NCBI GenBank assembly: GCA_947172415.1
Contig: OX359193.1
Span: forward strand, 7,000,501 to 7,064,500
Reading direction: 5' to 3'
DNA length: 64,000 nt
Origin: Chondrosia reniformis
Lineage: Eukaryota; Porifera; Demospongiae; Chondrillida; Chondrillidae
How positions within the stretch are numbered: position 1 is the first letter of the stretch; each line of letters opens with the position of its first letter. The position numbers and the translations under genes were made by a program. The notes below the pieces were generated by a model. The model was not told the DNA's origin. It worked only from the letters and a program-made list of their open reading frames with translations, and made no database searches. Below are positions 21,886-33,565 of the stretch, piece by piece.

Positions 21886-21954
21886 CTTACGTCCATTTTA
21901 AAGGTCAATGCCTCAAACACGTGATTATCGTTCAAATCGCACGGCTCGAAAAAG
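21886..21954. promoter_or_regulatory. Putative bidirectional promoter, ATG4 side and PCYT1
   Basis: Only 69 bases separate the microprotein ATG (21885, minus) from the PCYT1 ATG (21955, plus). The space contains CACGTGATTATCG, including an E-box CACGTG at 21919-21924. CACGTGA is the CLEAR/MiT-type element known to drive autophagy and lysosome genes. Its role here is inference. Confidence 0.55.
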
Positions 21955-24481
21955 ATGGCTGACAGTTTAGGAAAGCGCTCTTTGAAGGCTCGGGATCCCG
22001 AGGATATTCCAAATTCCAAACGAAGTTATAATTCTGAAATTTCAATTACTGGTTACGTGAAGGAAGCAGCACCTACCCACGAGGATCTGCTTCAGGCGAA
22101 CCTTTTACCAGCCGCGAGAGAGGTGCCTCTAACCGTGGAAGAAGCCAGAAAAGGGACAGTTGGTAAGCTGTTAAGCATGCGTTTGTAATCGCAATTCAAT
22201 CAACGCAATTCCATAGATCCGGTTAGAGTGTATGCAGATGGAATATTTGACCTCTTTCATGTTGGTCATGCTCGATTGCTGAAACAGTGCAAAACTATGT
22301 TTCCAAACGTTCACCTGATTGTTGGCGGTACGTTAGTGCACCAGTCGCGCCATGCATCCATTATTGCATTAGAGGTTTTATGACTTAAATGAGATCCTCA
22401 ACAACCTCCCTTTATCCACCTATCTCAATATTCCAAAACACAATTTCCCCAGGAATGAGAGCTGATACAAGGTATTGTACATCAAGTTACTATACTTGGA
22501 TCAGAGATATATACTTAATCTATTATTTATTTCTCTATCCAAATTTTATATAATAAGCAGCTTACCATACACTGTACCTTACTTTTGGACCTTTCCAGGC
22601 TGGTTGCCTTAAAGTTTAATTTTCTGTAGCGTGGTACTGCAGTTATATTTTATTATTGTGTACTTATTGTATTTGTTTATTGAATGGCTGTTGTTATGTT
22701 AGTTTGTGGAGACTCACTGACCAACAAGTACAAAGGAAAAACTGTTCTAAGTGAGGATGAGCGTTATGAGCTAGTGCAGCACTGTAGGTATGTGGATGAG
22801 ATCATTACAGATGCGCCGTGGTTCCCTAGCTTGGAGTTCCTTCGTGAGCACAAGGTCAGAATAACCCACAAGTATTGTGTGGGAGATTTAAGGAAAGGCA
22901 TTTCCACAAATCTTTACAAAGCTAATTTCATTAATCATTGTAAATACGTACGTTGATTTTGTAGGTATACACATAGGGCAAATTGTGTATTGTACAGTTG
23001 TTAGGTACTTCTAAGGCTTCAGTCTACTGTGTACATATACTAACTATGTCAAGGCTTTAGGCTTACACCAGAAATTGGATAAAATATTGATCCAGCACGC
23101 AAAGTAATTATAAAATTACAGTAGACAGCAATAACAGTTACAAAATATCATGACAAGACTACTGGTATATATACTATGTCAATTAGAAGTGGGCAACTTT
23201 ACTACAACTACACCAAGCCACTGTATTTTCCATTTCATTATTGTAACATTAGTGGGATGGCTTCTAATTATAGTAGCAGGAAAATTTTCCCTAAAATTAT
23301 GTAAATTTTGAAATTTAAATTGATAGTATGTTTATATTACAGATCATGTGTTTGTATTCTTAAAAGACTGAAATGAAACTAATTATATCAATACCAACTT
23401 TTACGTAATACCTATATTTGAGATCAGGATCATGACCTTTTAAAATGCAGTAAGGCCAGTTTTATTACCAACAACTCAAACAACCAAGCTCCCCTTTGAC
23501 CTCCAACCTTTGACCTTCTATATGACAAGTAGATGGACTCAATTGAATGTCTGCTATAGATTTCTGCAGTAATATTTCTTCCTTTTTGCAAGATGAACTA
23601 TTCAATTAATTAACTAATTGAATATAAAATGCTAGAATAAAACTATTTTCTCATTCATTACATTCTAGATTTACCCCACCCACTCATGGAGTACAATGAG
23701 CTACACATATGTTAAATATTTTTTTATACAAGATACTAGCTTGATGATACAGACTGTTGAAATGTCAGTTGCATGCACAATCAATTATTTTGGTAGATGA
23801 TCTGCAAAGTAACACATACGTATCTAAAAGGCAATACATGCACTTGGAAATACTCTACCATTTCTGTGTAGATTGATTTTATTGCTCATGATGATATTCC
23901 TTATAACTCAGCTGGCGTGGAAGACTGCTATAAGGAATTTAAGGAGAATGGGATGTTTGTTGCTACTCAGAGAACTGAAGGTGTCTCAACCTCTGATATC
24001 ATTGCTCGTATTGTCAAGGATTATGATATGTACATTAGACGGAACCTGAAACGTGGCTATACACCCAAGGAACTCAATGTCGGGTTTATGAAGGTACAAA
24101 GAAAAATACTGAAAATGACATTTTACACAAACAATTTTCTGTCCTTAATAGCATCAAGAAGTCAAAATGAGAGAAAGAATGAGTAAAGTAAAGCAAAGCT
24201 CAAAGGACTTTGTTAAGGGGTTCCTCAAATTGTTTGGAAGAGATGGAAGAATTGTATGTGTTTAGAAATGGTTTGATTTATTTATTAAAGGACATTACCA
24301 TTTTCTTTTTCTTCTTTAGAGTGAATTCTTTCATGACCAGAAAGAGAGGATTAAGTTTGCATTTTCTACTTCTCCGCTTAGTCCTGATTCATCATTGGAT
24401 GGGGAAGAAATACAGGAATATGAAACATTTGAAGGATTTGGAAGAAATTTCTCAAACTGTTCTCAAGATGATTCAGATTAG
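21955..24481 (+). CDS. PCYT1: Choline-phosphate cytidylyltransferase (CCT)
   Basis: Makes CDP-choline from phosphocholine and CTP, the rate-limiting step of phosphatidylcholine synthesis. Six exons: 21955-22162, 22217-22327, 22703-22854, 23872-24093, 24152-24253 and 24320-24481, giving 318 residues. Catalytic domain: [13 protein letters not shown] with the HxGH CTP-binding motif at 84-87, RYVDEI, and [11 protein letters not shown] at 191-201. It is followed by a short amphipathic, Lys-rich region ([12 protein letters not shown], then [11 protein letters not shown]) matching the membrane-binding helix, and a Ser-rich acidic end (SQDDSD). It is shorter than human CCT-alpha (367 residues), mostly in the M and P regions. 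The N-terminus has a basic KRS cluster that could act in nuclear import. Confidence 0.95.
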
Positions 24482-24629
24482 AAACGTTTTTAAGTAAACA
24501 CATATCCTGTATAAAATGACAACAGTTATTTAATTAACAGTTTACAAAGTGATTATTTATTACACTAATAATGTTCTTGCTTAAAAACTGTAAATAACAC
24601 ATGTAAATAAGTAAATAATTAAGAGAATA

Positions 24630-25340
24630 CTAGTTTTTAACATGAAGCACTTTTCTTGTTGCATCTTCTTGATTTTGTCCTAAATACTGTCTGAATGCTG
24701 ACCTAGAGTCTTCATTTTCACTTTGGGAACCATGATCTACTGTGGTAGCTGTCTGGAGAGGTAAACCCCCTATTAATGGAAAGGGTGTGACCACACAAGG
24801 ATTGTATCCCAACAGTAGTGAAGTGAAGGGCATGGCTCCATGCATACTCAAATTTGTGTCATTGCCTTCTGTGTGAGAGATGAATTGTGGTGCATTTGGA
24901 TATCCTTTGAAAGGTTCAGTCTGCATCACTGCTAGCCTACTACGTGCTGCCAGGTACTTTCTCTGCTTACATCTCCTGTTTTGAAACCACACTTGCACCT
25001 GATTTTGCTGAAGACCAATTTCTTCTCCAAGTTCTTTGGTTTGTTGTCTTGTGAGATGAGGTCCTTCCTTAAATGCCTTCTCAAGTGATTCCAGTTGGCG
25101 GTCTGAGAACTTACTGCGACTCTTTCTTCTTCTCTTCCTTTGGGATGGGGAGGAGGGGTGACTTGCTTCTGAGGGTGGACTGCAAGGAGATGCACAAGAG
25201 TGGTTCACATCAATATCCTCTCTGTTGACTTGCTCTTTAACTTCTTCAAAAGGTCTCTTGCGGTTGATCCTCTCACTAGGAGAAGCACAGCTCTCCTTTA
25301 GTCCAAGAATATTTGAGATAGAGAAGGAAGTTTGACTCAT
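24630..25340 (-). CDS. Intronless homeobox transcription factor with eh1 motif
   Basis: Single exon of 236 residues. An eh1 Groucho-binding motif FSISNIL lies at residues 6-12. An acidic/Ser-Pro linker leads to a basic stretch (QRKRRRK) and a complete homeodomain with F8, L16, F20 and recognition helix VQVWFQNRRCKQRK (W48, F49, Q50, N51, R53). Cys at position 54 is unusual. The eh1 plus Q50 layout fits an NK-like ANTP-class repressor, whereas VQVWFQNRR is also common in PRD-like and LIM classes, so I do not assign the family. It is probably a DNA-binding repressor. A TATA box lies upstream (separate entry). Confidence 0.9.
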   Translation of the reverse strand: MSQTSFSISNILGLKESCASPSERINRKRPFEEVKEQVNREDIDVNHSCASPCSPPSEASHPSSPSQRKRRRKSRSKFSDRQLESLEKAFKEGPHLTRQQTKELGEEIGLQQNQVQVWFQNRRCKQRKYLAARSRLAVMQTEPFKGYPNAPQFISHTEGNDTNLSMHGAMPFTSLLLGYNPCVVTPFPLIGGLPLQTATTVDHGSQSENEDSRSAFRQYLGQNQEDATRKVLHVKN

Positions 25341-25394
25341 TGTGAAAGCTTGTCTCTTTGAATGTTTTGATATTGCTCTTTTGAGCTGACACTT

Positions 25395-25402
25395 CTTATA
25401 TA
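25395..25402 (-). promoter_or_regulatory. TATA box of the homeobox gene
   Basis: TATATAAG on the minus strand, 55 bases upstream of the homeobox ATG at 25340; the implied start site near 25370 would leave a 5' UTR of about 30 bases. Most housekeeping genes in the window lack such a box, which fits a regulated gene. Confidence 0.6.
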
Positions 25403-25917
25403 ACCAAAAGATGGGTCAGTGTTAATTTTTCAATCACTTCTCTTTAAGATGTATCTTTCCTTTCAGATAATAAGAGTGCTAATACATAAATCAACCTATA
25501 GTAAGAGTGTTAACAAATTAGCAACTTCAAATGAAAAGGAACTTTTATTATAATTGACAAGTTCTTTGAAGTAACATTTCATGTAAGCAAACTCTTTGAA
25601 ACACATTTTGATGTAGTTAAGTTACTATGGTAGAACAAAGCGTATAGTAATAATGTGCATGCAATGGATTATATGAAAGGCTAATGTGTTTAGTGCATAA
25701 TGTTCTTAAATTTTAGAAGAACATTTGCAAATGTTATATAATGAATTGCATATAGGTATTGATAAACAAATCAAATGTCATTATTATATCTAAACCTTTA
25801 TGGCAGTAGCCCCACTATCACGTAATCACTAGATATAAAGGCCTCTTTTGATACACTTACATAAAGGGCCTCTTTTTGCATGTAGACTATACTGTGTGAT
25901 TGCACAATTCATTTAAA
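25403..25917. other. Intergenic between divergent homeobox and RNF7 genes
   Basis: About 500 bases with no coding signal. It probably holds regulatory sequence for the homeobox gene. Two similar short blocks AAAGGGCCTCTTTT/AAGGCCTCTTTTG (25838-25877) stand near the RNF7 end. Confidence 0.45.
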
Positions 25918-26542
25918 ATGGCGGAGATACTGATGACTGATGTTATTACAGAAAACGGCGAAAATGACAAGAATAAATCTAGATTGAAGTCGAGTAAATC
26001 TCAACAGAACAACGGAAAGCTCTTTAGTCTGAAGAAATGGAACGTGGTGGCCATGTGGCGCTGGGACGTGGAGTGTGACACTTGTGCCATATGTCGAGTG
26101 CCCGTACAAGGTAAGGCCATCCGACCTGATTGGGACACTGTATCTTAATCATATTTATACGTCATCTAGATGCCTGCTTACATTGCCAGTCAGAGAACAA
26201 GCAGGAGGAGTGTGTCGGTGAGTTGAGTGGGTAAATTCATCATCGTGTACTAGAGCAATGTGAGTACTAGTGTAGTTGGGTAGAATTTATAGCACAAATT
26301 TGGTTTGATGGATATTGAGGCAAGTACCCCTACCCTAATTTACAAAGTGCCTTGTATTTTTATTAAAAATAATTTAAATTTTGTTTACCTTTTTACATTG
26401 TGTCTACTTTCCTTCCTTTGAAGTTGTGTGGGGCGAGTGCAATCATTCCTTCCACAACTGTTGCATGGCTCAGTGGACTAAACAGAACAATCGCTGTCCT
26501 CTCTGCCAGCAGGAGTGGGTTGTACAGAGATCAGGAAGCTAG
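25918..26542 (+). CDS. RNF7: RING-box protein 2 (RNF7/RBX2/SAG)
   Basis: RING subunit of cullin E3 ligases, mainly CUL5, recruiting E2 and driving NEDD8 transfer. Three exons: 25918-26110, 26170-26217 and 26424-26542, 119 residues (human 113). The motifs are very close to human RNF7: [54 protein letters not shown] and [12 protein letters not shown]. All zinc ligands of the RING-H2 fold are present. The N-terminus is longer and Lys/Ser/Asn-rich. The CQ[AS]ENKQE-type sequence points to RBX2 rather than RBX1. Confidence 0.96.
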
Positions 26543-26711
26543 AGGATTCTGAGAGAAATGTGTCTATGGATGACCTGCACACTAGCGTAGTGTACATAAT
26601 ATTTGTACGTGATGTAGCGCTTTTCTTAATGTAATATGTATTGCAGCTTATGACCGAATCAATGGATTGACTTCATCATGTACGGATATGGGCGCAATCA
26701 TTATTAATTAA

Positions 26712-28454
26712 ATGGCGAGCGGTAGCAAAGCAACAGTAAACTGCAATAGCGAGTCACAGGTTACCGAGGAGAGGGAGTTAGTGCTTCTTTTTAATGGCTC
26801 ACAAGTTCGAAGATATCCGTTTTTAAGTACTGGCCAACAATACATAATAAGGAGTACAGATATAGTTGCAAATATTTCAGCTAAATGTAGAGGAAGTAGC
26901 CTCGAGCTGTCTCTGTCAGACAATATCGTCATCGAACCGGTGCAAAACGCGTCCTCAGTCCCCGTCTATTTAGAGGAAAGGAGTTTCTCAGTTTCGCAAC
27001 TGCAGCCTCTCCTGGACTGGAGGGCCCCCATGGCCACAGAGGAAGGCAGACATTGCGGGACGCGTGAGTCCAGCTACCCGCGAATCGTATCGTTCACAGG
27101 TATCGTGACCTCCAGGAGATACATAGAAGACTCGAAGAAGACTGCCCCTGCAGTAAGGCTTCTAGAAGATCTAGAAAGTGATAATATTTCACCAGAAGAC
27201 AGGCTAACGACTATAGGGATTTTAAGAGCAAGTTACAAGGAATTTGAATCTCATAAAATCTGCCCAGTCTATAATACCCATGAACTGGAACTTCAAGTTG
27301 TGGATCTAGTTTCTCCCGATGTTATAACAGTATTCTGCAATCTTAAAAGTATACCCCAGCCAACATGGCTGGTTCCAATGACCAGAGTGACATTTAACAA
27401 GTTTCTTTTAACCAAATCACTACAGTATGATAATGTATATTGTACACATACACCAATGTCCACAATGATGCCTGCAAGCTTACCTGGTGCTGAAGAGGTT
27501 GCATCATCACTGCATTTGAGGTCAAATGTACCAGTCGTCTACATTTCCCAACTTTTCCAAGATGTTCTTACCTTGAGGGCCCATCAATCGTGTATTGAAC
27601 TACGTGGGAACATCCTTAGTACACTACATTTGAGTCTAAAGTTTCAGTGCGATAGCTGCAATCAAGTTGTTGTAAATGGTCAGTGTAGGGAGGGATGTCC
27701 TTCAGCTAAGAAAACTGTCAGGGAAGATGCAAAGTAATACTTTCTCTGCTCACCTTTTTGCTTATGCATCCATTTTGTTTCTTACAACAGGTTTCTATTT
27801 TTTGATGGAAGTGGCGAATGTGTGGTCTGTTGCCATGGTGATGTAGTCAACAGTGTTCTTGGGATATCCAATCAAGTTTGGACTGGTTTTAAAGACTCCA
27901 GCAAGAATGTTGGACAGTTGATATATGCCATGCACACTCAAGCATTAACACAAGTATCCACTCTGACCGAAATCTATGACATCAGTACTCCTGTGAGTCG
28001 TATACTCACTTCATCTATTACTTCACTGTGGTGACTATAGATATGTTTCAATTTAGGATTTGAGTAAAAGGAATACTTTGCTGTCAGACTTTGCAAAGCA
28101 AGTTTCTTGCAGTGATGTCCACAGAGCTCTCAGAGTGGTAGGACAACCCTTTGTACCAGCCACAGAGCTAGTTCAAAAAGGTAAACTCAGAGAGCCCAAC
28201 TTGTGTGACTTTGTGTTGTGAGAAAGTGTGTGGTTTAAAGTGCTTACAGATAGAATGGTAAATGGTACACTATCTGTTTATCTCGGTTAGGTCTTCCTCG
28301 AACCAGGCAGCTCTCTGTGAGTGGAGGGAGGTCTCTTAGTTTGTTGAGCATACCAAGGTTGCATGTTAGACTGCTTCATGCTGAATCCATTAACTACATC
28401 AAAGAAGCAGCCTTACTTATGGAGGAAAGCAATCTGTCGTCCTCATCAAGATGA
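26712..28454 (+). CDS. CTC1: CTC1-like CST telomere protein (short form)
   Basis: Four exons: 26712-27733, 27791-27992, 28057-28180 and 28291-28454, 503 residues. The C-terminal part looks like the last OB folds of CTC1, the large subunit of the CST complex that binds single-stranded telomeric DNA and aids fill-in synthesis. FLFFDGSGECVV followed by VLGISNQVWTGF resembles the human FLEDGTAEAVV and LGLCPREW region, and RLHVRLLHAES resembles RLRLSCLSIRES near the human C-terminus. A Cys cluster (CDSCNQVVVNGQCREGC) lies just before, where CTC1 has a zinc-binding insertion. Human CTC1 is about 1217 residues; this model holds only the C-terminal part. The ATG is preceded by an in-frame stop (TAATTAA just upstream), so the short form may be real or upstream exons may be missed. 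Family call is from similarity by eye. Confidence 0.65.
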
Positions 28455-28901
28455 ACTGATTGTCAAATGCATAAGTTTAATTTTAATGGAACCATAATAT
28501 TGAGATTCAAGTTAATGTTAAATTTATTGTTAACCTAAGTACAAATGTATGCAGCTTTTAGATGGTATGTCTTTCAATGTCTAAAAAAGCTGTTTAGGTA
28601 AATATTTGGTCAAATATTTTAACCGTGAGGGTCTTCATCAGTGAATGAAGGATTGGGCCTTCAAATTCTTTTTATAGACACTTTCCCACATTTTTTTACA
28701 ATTTCTGTCACATGTTCCTCGAGATGTATACGTATGTACATGTAGGAGTACAGATCTAGAATGATTTGTGTGAATAACCAAAATTTACAAAACGAGCAAA
28801 GCACAAACATTATTGTTATTGGAGGGCAGGTAAACAGGCTTAAGATATATACAGGAGATGTATATGTACACCAGTTAATGGCAGATGGACACAAAATACA
28901 C
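28455..28901. other. Intergenic, convergent CTC1-like and AMPK gamma 3' ends
   Basis: About 450 bases between two stop codons on opposite strands. AT-rich, no coding signal. Confidence 0.5.
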
Positions 28902-31900
28902 TCAGTGATCAGTTAAAATTAAAAATTTCAGAATGTCTGAGAGAGACACCACTCCAACGACATGCTTGTTATCATCTACTATCACAAGACGATGTACCTA
29001 AATGGAGAGGTGCAGTCACAGTAAAGGAGTGAACCAGATTGATGGAGGGTACATGGATGGTGGGTGGGTGGATGGATGGGAGGGTGGATGGGTAGATGGG
29101 AGGGTGGATGGGTAGATGGGAGGGTGGATGGGTAGATGGGAGGGTGGATGGGTAGATGGGTGGATGGAAGCAGCCAGTACTGATCATGAAGAGTGGAGAG
29201 AAAAGGTGAAATGCTGCACAGAGCCGAGGCAATAAGTAAATCTCACCTTTGCAGATACAATCTTGGTGATGATGCTGTCCAGTGAATCACTGGCCTTGCA
29301 TGTATGAACACCTTCCTATAGACCAGCAACATGTGCAGTTAAGTATAGGTAAACTAAATGGTGAGGTCATGGAGTCACATAGTGCAAAGATCTCTACCTG
29401 TGTTCTGTGCTTAAGAGCGGTTGACAGCCCAACATCCAAGTTGTTGTACGTTCTCTCTACTGCCAAGTTGATGACATCAAACTTGGCATAAATATCAACC
29501 ACCTGACCTATAGGTATGTACACAAATAAATATCAACCACTGGAGGTAAAGGTTCACACATTAGAGCACAGCAAAACAATAAGACTATTTAAAACATCAT
29601 TTGATAATTCAGTTGTAGAGATAACTTGTGCAAGGTTGCTACCTGACAGTGACACTATGGGAAGAGCTGAAACACGTTTTTCTGCAAACACATTTAGAGC
29701 TGCAATTACAGCTAAATCTGGAGTACCCTGAGGGAGAAGATCACAAATTATTAAATTACAAGAAGGTTGCCATGGCTGTGTCTTACTGTAGCTATGTTGC
29801 TATATGTTCCAATGCCAAGTTCACCAATGGGCTTGCTCATGTAGGATGGCTTGGAATTTCCAACACTGATTAACTAAAACAGTAAAGTGAATATTTGACC
29901 ACAAATTACAATCTATTTTAATGTACTGTACAACAATAAAAACCTAACTTCTAACACAATAGATCATGTTCTAGAGGTTTAAGACATCGTAGTGCTTTTG
30001 TCTGGGTCAGGTATGTATGCGCGTGGTACGTTTAATATTGAACATGTGCTACATTGAGACATTGCTTAATCATAGACCGCATATAGTGTGTACAGTTTGA
30101 GTTACAGAATTTGAAGGTATTTATTGATGGTGTCACATACAGTATCTAAGACTGTGTTCACACTGAAACCACCCAGTTGTCATAAAATTGTTTTCAATGA
30201 TCAGAGCAAACACAACTCTTGATAATATGTAATTTGATGCAATTCAATAAGTCGTGCTTGAGACATTTTGAAGTCTCTTTGAAGACTAGTACTTGTTACC
30301 CAAATCACAGACATCAATATCATAGGTAGGTTTCTGTTTTGACAACACATGACACAGTATTTCCACATAGAGACTGAGCGAACGAACAATCACAGTCTTC
30401 TTGTAGTACACATGACTATCAAATGTTCCCTTCAGAAATTTACTGGAAGTTACCTTGAAATTAACTAGAAGCCACAAAAATGCAGTTCCCCTTAACCAAA
30501 AGAAGACACTTGTACAAAACCATACTAAAAGTAGTGGCTCAGACTACATAGTGTTATGCAACACCCACAGAGGATTGCATAAGACTCACATTATGGTAGA
30601 GAAAATGCAAGATCCTTTTATGTGTCAGAATATAAAGAGCATTTCCTGTTTTACTGTCAATCACGGGCAATCTGTGAATCTTGTGAACCAGTAGCATGTG
30701 AGCAGCATCATATAAACTACATCACAGAAAAAGGAAGCCTCTTGAACAACATAGCTGCTTCTCCCCTACTGTGGCTTAGCAAAGAAGGGCTTCTTCGTAA
30801 GGAAGTACAGTTGAAAACTCACACACCTAGAGAGCTTCAAGATCTAAAGAAGTACCATACCTTTCCATTGGGTCTATTCTGACTAGTGTGGACTTCAATT
30901 TGGATTTCTCTCCCTCTGAATCTAAAGGAAGGAAGTTTAGATAGAAAACTCACATTCTCCCAAAGAGGTGGGCCAGTAACAGCTAAAAATAACACTTACA
31001 ACAGCGAAAGTCATGAATAGTTTGCTCTTCAAATTCATCCATTCTGACCTACAAATCACCAATAAAGAAATACATATAAACATGGACATACTGGAATGTG
31101 ATCAATATTCAAAAGCTGTTATTTACAGCAGTACAAGGGCAATACATTAATTACAGGAAACAGACATGTGACAGCCGAAATAGCAGAGCTCCATTGGTGG
31201 TTGCTAGGTAACAGGTATTGTTCAAGCATGAGGCTTACTATGGGAGACTTGTAGTGATAGCGTAGAATGTTGATGAAATCAGTGATAGTAAGCATGCCTA
31301 TAGAAGGAAGGAGATGGAATGAGATCAATTAGGATGCTATCTCAGAACAAACATGACCTTTGCACTTGAATAATCACAGTCAGTATATAATCAACAGATA
31401 TGACAGAATGAGACAAAAACAATGTTCAAATGATACCAAATACAATACACTGTATGTTGCATATATTAATTCTTTGGTTAATTATATAAATGGCCTTCCA
31501 AGGTATAAAGCTCCACTCTACTGAATAATCATACATACATTCATATTCACTTTCAATCATTTGTCCAATCTACAATAGGCCAGTCGGGTACACACGGACA
31601 TGACTGTACAAGTTCCCCAAAGTATGATGATGATAAAAGACACATACTCAAATATAAGTTATCAATAATAATAATAATAAAATAGTAATTTCCTGAATAA
31701 GAACCTACTCACCAACAAACTGTTTCCTGTTGGAGTCCCACAGGGGAGCAGATCGAATGCCGTTGGCTACCAAGGCAAAAAAGGCCTTTTTGACACGTAA
31801 TCTCGTGTCAAAAACCACAATTTTAGTGCTAATCGGAACGACATCGTAACAAAGTTGATTCTTTAGGAAATCGGCATAAACATTCTCCAATGAAGTAGCA

Positions 31901-33565
31901 ACACCTAAAGCAAGTATTACATTGTGAGCTACAAATTGCCCTTGTAGTCCTGGTATCTGTACATCACTAAATACAACTACCCTACTACACCTTACAAGCA
32001 TCAAAAAGGATCTTCAGACGGTGCAACTACCACTCTATACAGGGTATCTTTTAGAATGTATCACAAGGCAAGTACGATACAGTAATATTTTGAGGAAGTA
32101 ACCTAGTTCAAGTAACCTAGTTCAAGTAACCTAGTTCAAGTAACCTAGTTCAAGTAACCTAGTTCAAGTAACCTAGTTCAAGTAACCTAGTTCAAGTAAC
32201 CTAGTTCAAGTAACCTAGTTCAAGTAACCTAGTTCAAGTAACCTAGTTCAAGTAACCTAGTTCAATATGTTATTTGCTTTTAGACTATCATTAACTATCA
32301 TTGATGGGGCAAATGCCACGCCCCTAAAGGAACCCCTGATATGTACGTACATGTATATATACCAGAGGGTGTGACATGTTATACGACCTTGAACTGTGGC
32401 TATTTTATGTTAGTAAGTTATATTGCATGATTAAACTGTGAGATGGAATTATCAACTCAATCGTACTTGTATCCATATCTGGTGTGAGTGTCAGGCCGTG
32501 TATGTCCTGCGGAAGGAGGAAGATAAACATAATGAACTACATCTGCAATATATAGCACAGAACAGAAAAGCTGATTTTACTATAACAATTGAGCCACCCT
32601 AACCATATGTTAAAAGATAGAAGACAAATTGAGATATTCTATGTAGGCACATTGAAGATTGAATTCATATACACTGGGAGTGGCTGGTGTGTGCAGTGGG
32701 AGTGGCTGGTGTGTGCAGTGGGAGTGGCTGGTGTGTGAACCATTCCAGCAGTCATGTGTAAGTATACATGTACTGCTCAAAATTGAATGAAAAGGTTTCC
32801 AAATATACTTACCAAAGGAACATCATCATCATCATCAAATGGCGCATCAGACAGATGCTTAAAGCCCTCATCTCCTTGTTTGCTATCTCCTACTGGGCTC
32901 AAGGACTGTGCCTTTGTCAAATAGGAAAAACAAAATGGATTTGGTTCCGGAGAATCGCTATTTTGTTCCTCTCTCAGTCTGGGGATAGGAATGCCTGCAT
33001 TTACATTTGTAGATGGAACGTAGTCTGCCAAAGACTGTGACATTTCTTCAATCGATTTGGGTTTTAAGTTGGATCCTGAGGTATTGCGACTCCTGCTCCC
33101 CACAGGAGGTGTGGTGATGACTTCCTGTTCATGTCGCCCTGACACCCCATTTATAGAAAGGTCTGTGGGATGGGCAGATTGAACAGAGGAGTTTCCCCGA
33201 GACATGTCCATGCTGCAGGACGCTGTGGGATATGATGAGGACATCATCACAGATGTTGCAGGCAGGCAAAATAAATTCATTCTGTCGTGCATATTCTCCT
33301 TCTTAGAAGGCAAGTCTTCAGCAGGATGAGATTTCTTGCCTTCTTTAGATTCTGTAACATCATCTGTCTGATGTATAGAAGTCTCCTTATCCATCAGGTC
33401 AGTAGCACGCCACTCCCAGTACCAATCGGAATCCATGACTGCAATTTCATAACTCTCAGATTTAGATAGCCTGTCTCTGGATTTGGGCCTGTTCTGGGTG
33501 GGTGTGTTGGGGGCCGTGGCCCACTCTCCATCCCCTCCCCCTACATTGTTCTCATCCTCCGCCAT
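28902..33565 (-). CDS. PRKAG: AMP-activated protein kinase gamma subunit
   Basis: Nucleotide-sensing subunit of AMPK. Twelve exons on the minus strand: 33565-32813, 32506-32467, 31904-31713, 31297-31213, 31043-31000, 30921-30861, 30716-30590, 29873-29787, 29727-29643, 29507-29398, 29315-29247 and 28997-28902, 582 residues in one frame. About 264 N-terminal residues are low-complexity and Ser/Pro/Asp-rich, as in long gamma2-type isoforms. Then come four CBS repeats with strong family motifs: [79 protein letters not shown] and GVVSLSDIL. Basic and Asp residues that bind AMP/ATP sit in HRLPVID and HRLVIVDD. Exon 5 uses an acceptor (GTCAG) one codon inside a competing TAG, the only choice that keeps the frame. 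Confidence 0.95.
29048..29165. repeat. Minisatellite, 20-bp unit, AMPK gamma last intron
   Basis: GGGAGGGTGGATGGGTAGAT repeated about four times with partial units (GGTGGATGGATGGG) at the ends, between exons 11 and 12. Confidence 0.9.
32096..32263. repeat. Minisatellite, 14-bp unit, about 12 copies
   Basis: AGTAACCTAGTTCA repeated almost without mismatch in AMPK gamma intron 2; the homogeneity suggests recent expansion. Confidence 0.97.
32670..32738. repeat. Short tandem repeat, 22-bp unit, 3 copies
   Basis: GGGAGTGGCTGGTGTGTGCA-type unit repeated three times in AMPK gamma intron 1. Confidence 0.9.

Noticed and set aside
30201-30477. Minus-strand frame [15 protein letters not shown] as an AMPK gamma exon
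   Set aside because: It resembles the CBS2 start by chance. The real exon is 30716-30590 ([20 protein letters not shown]), which closes the frame on both sides.
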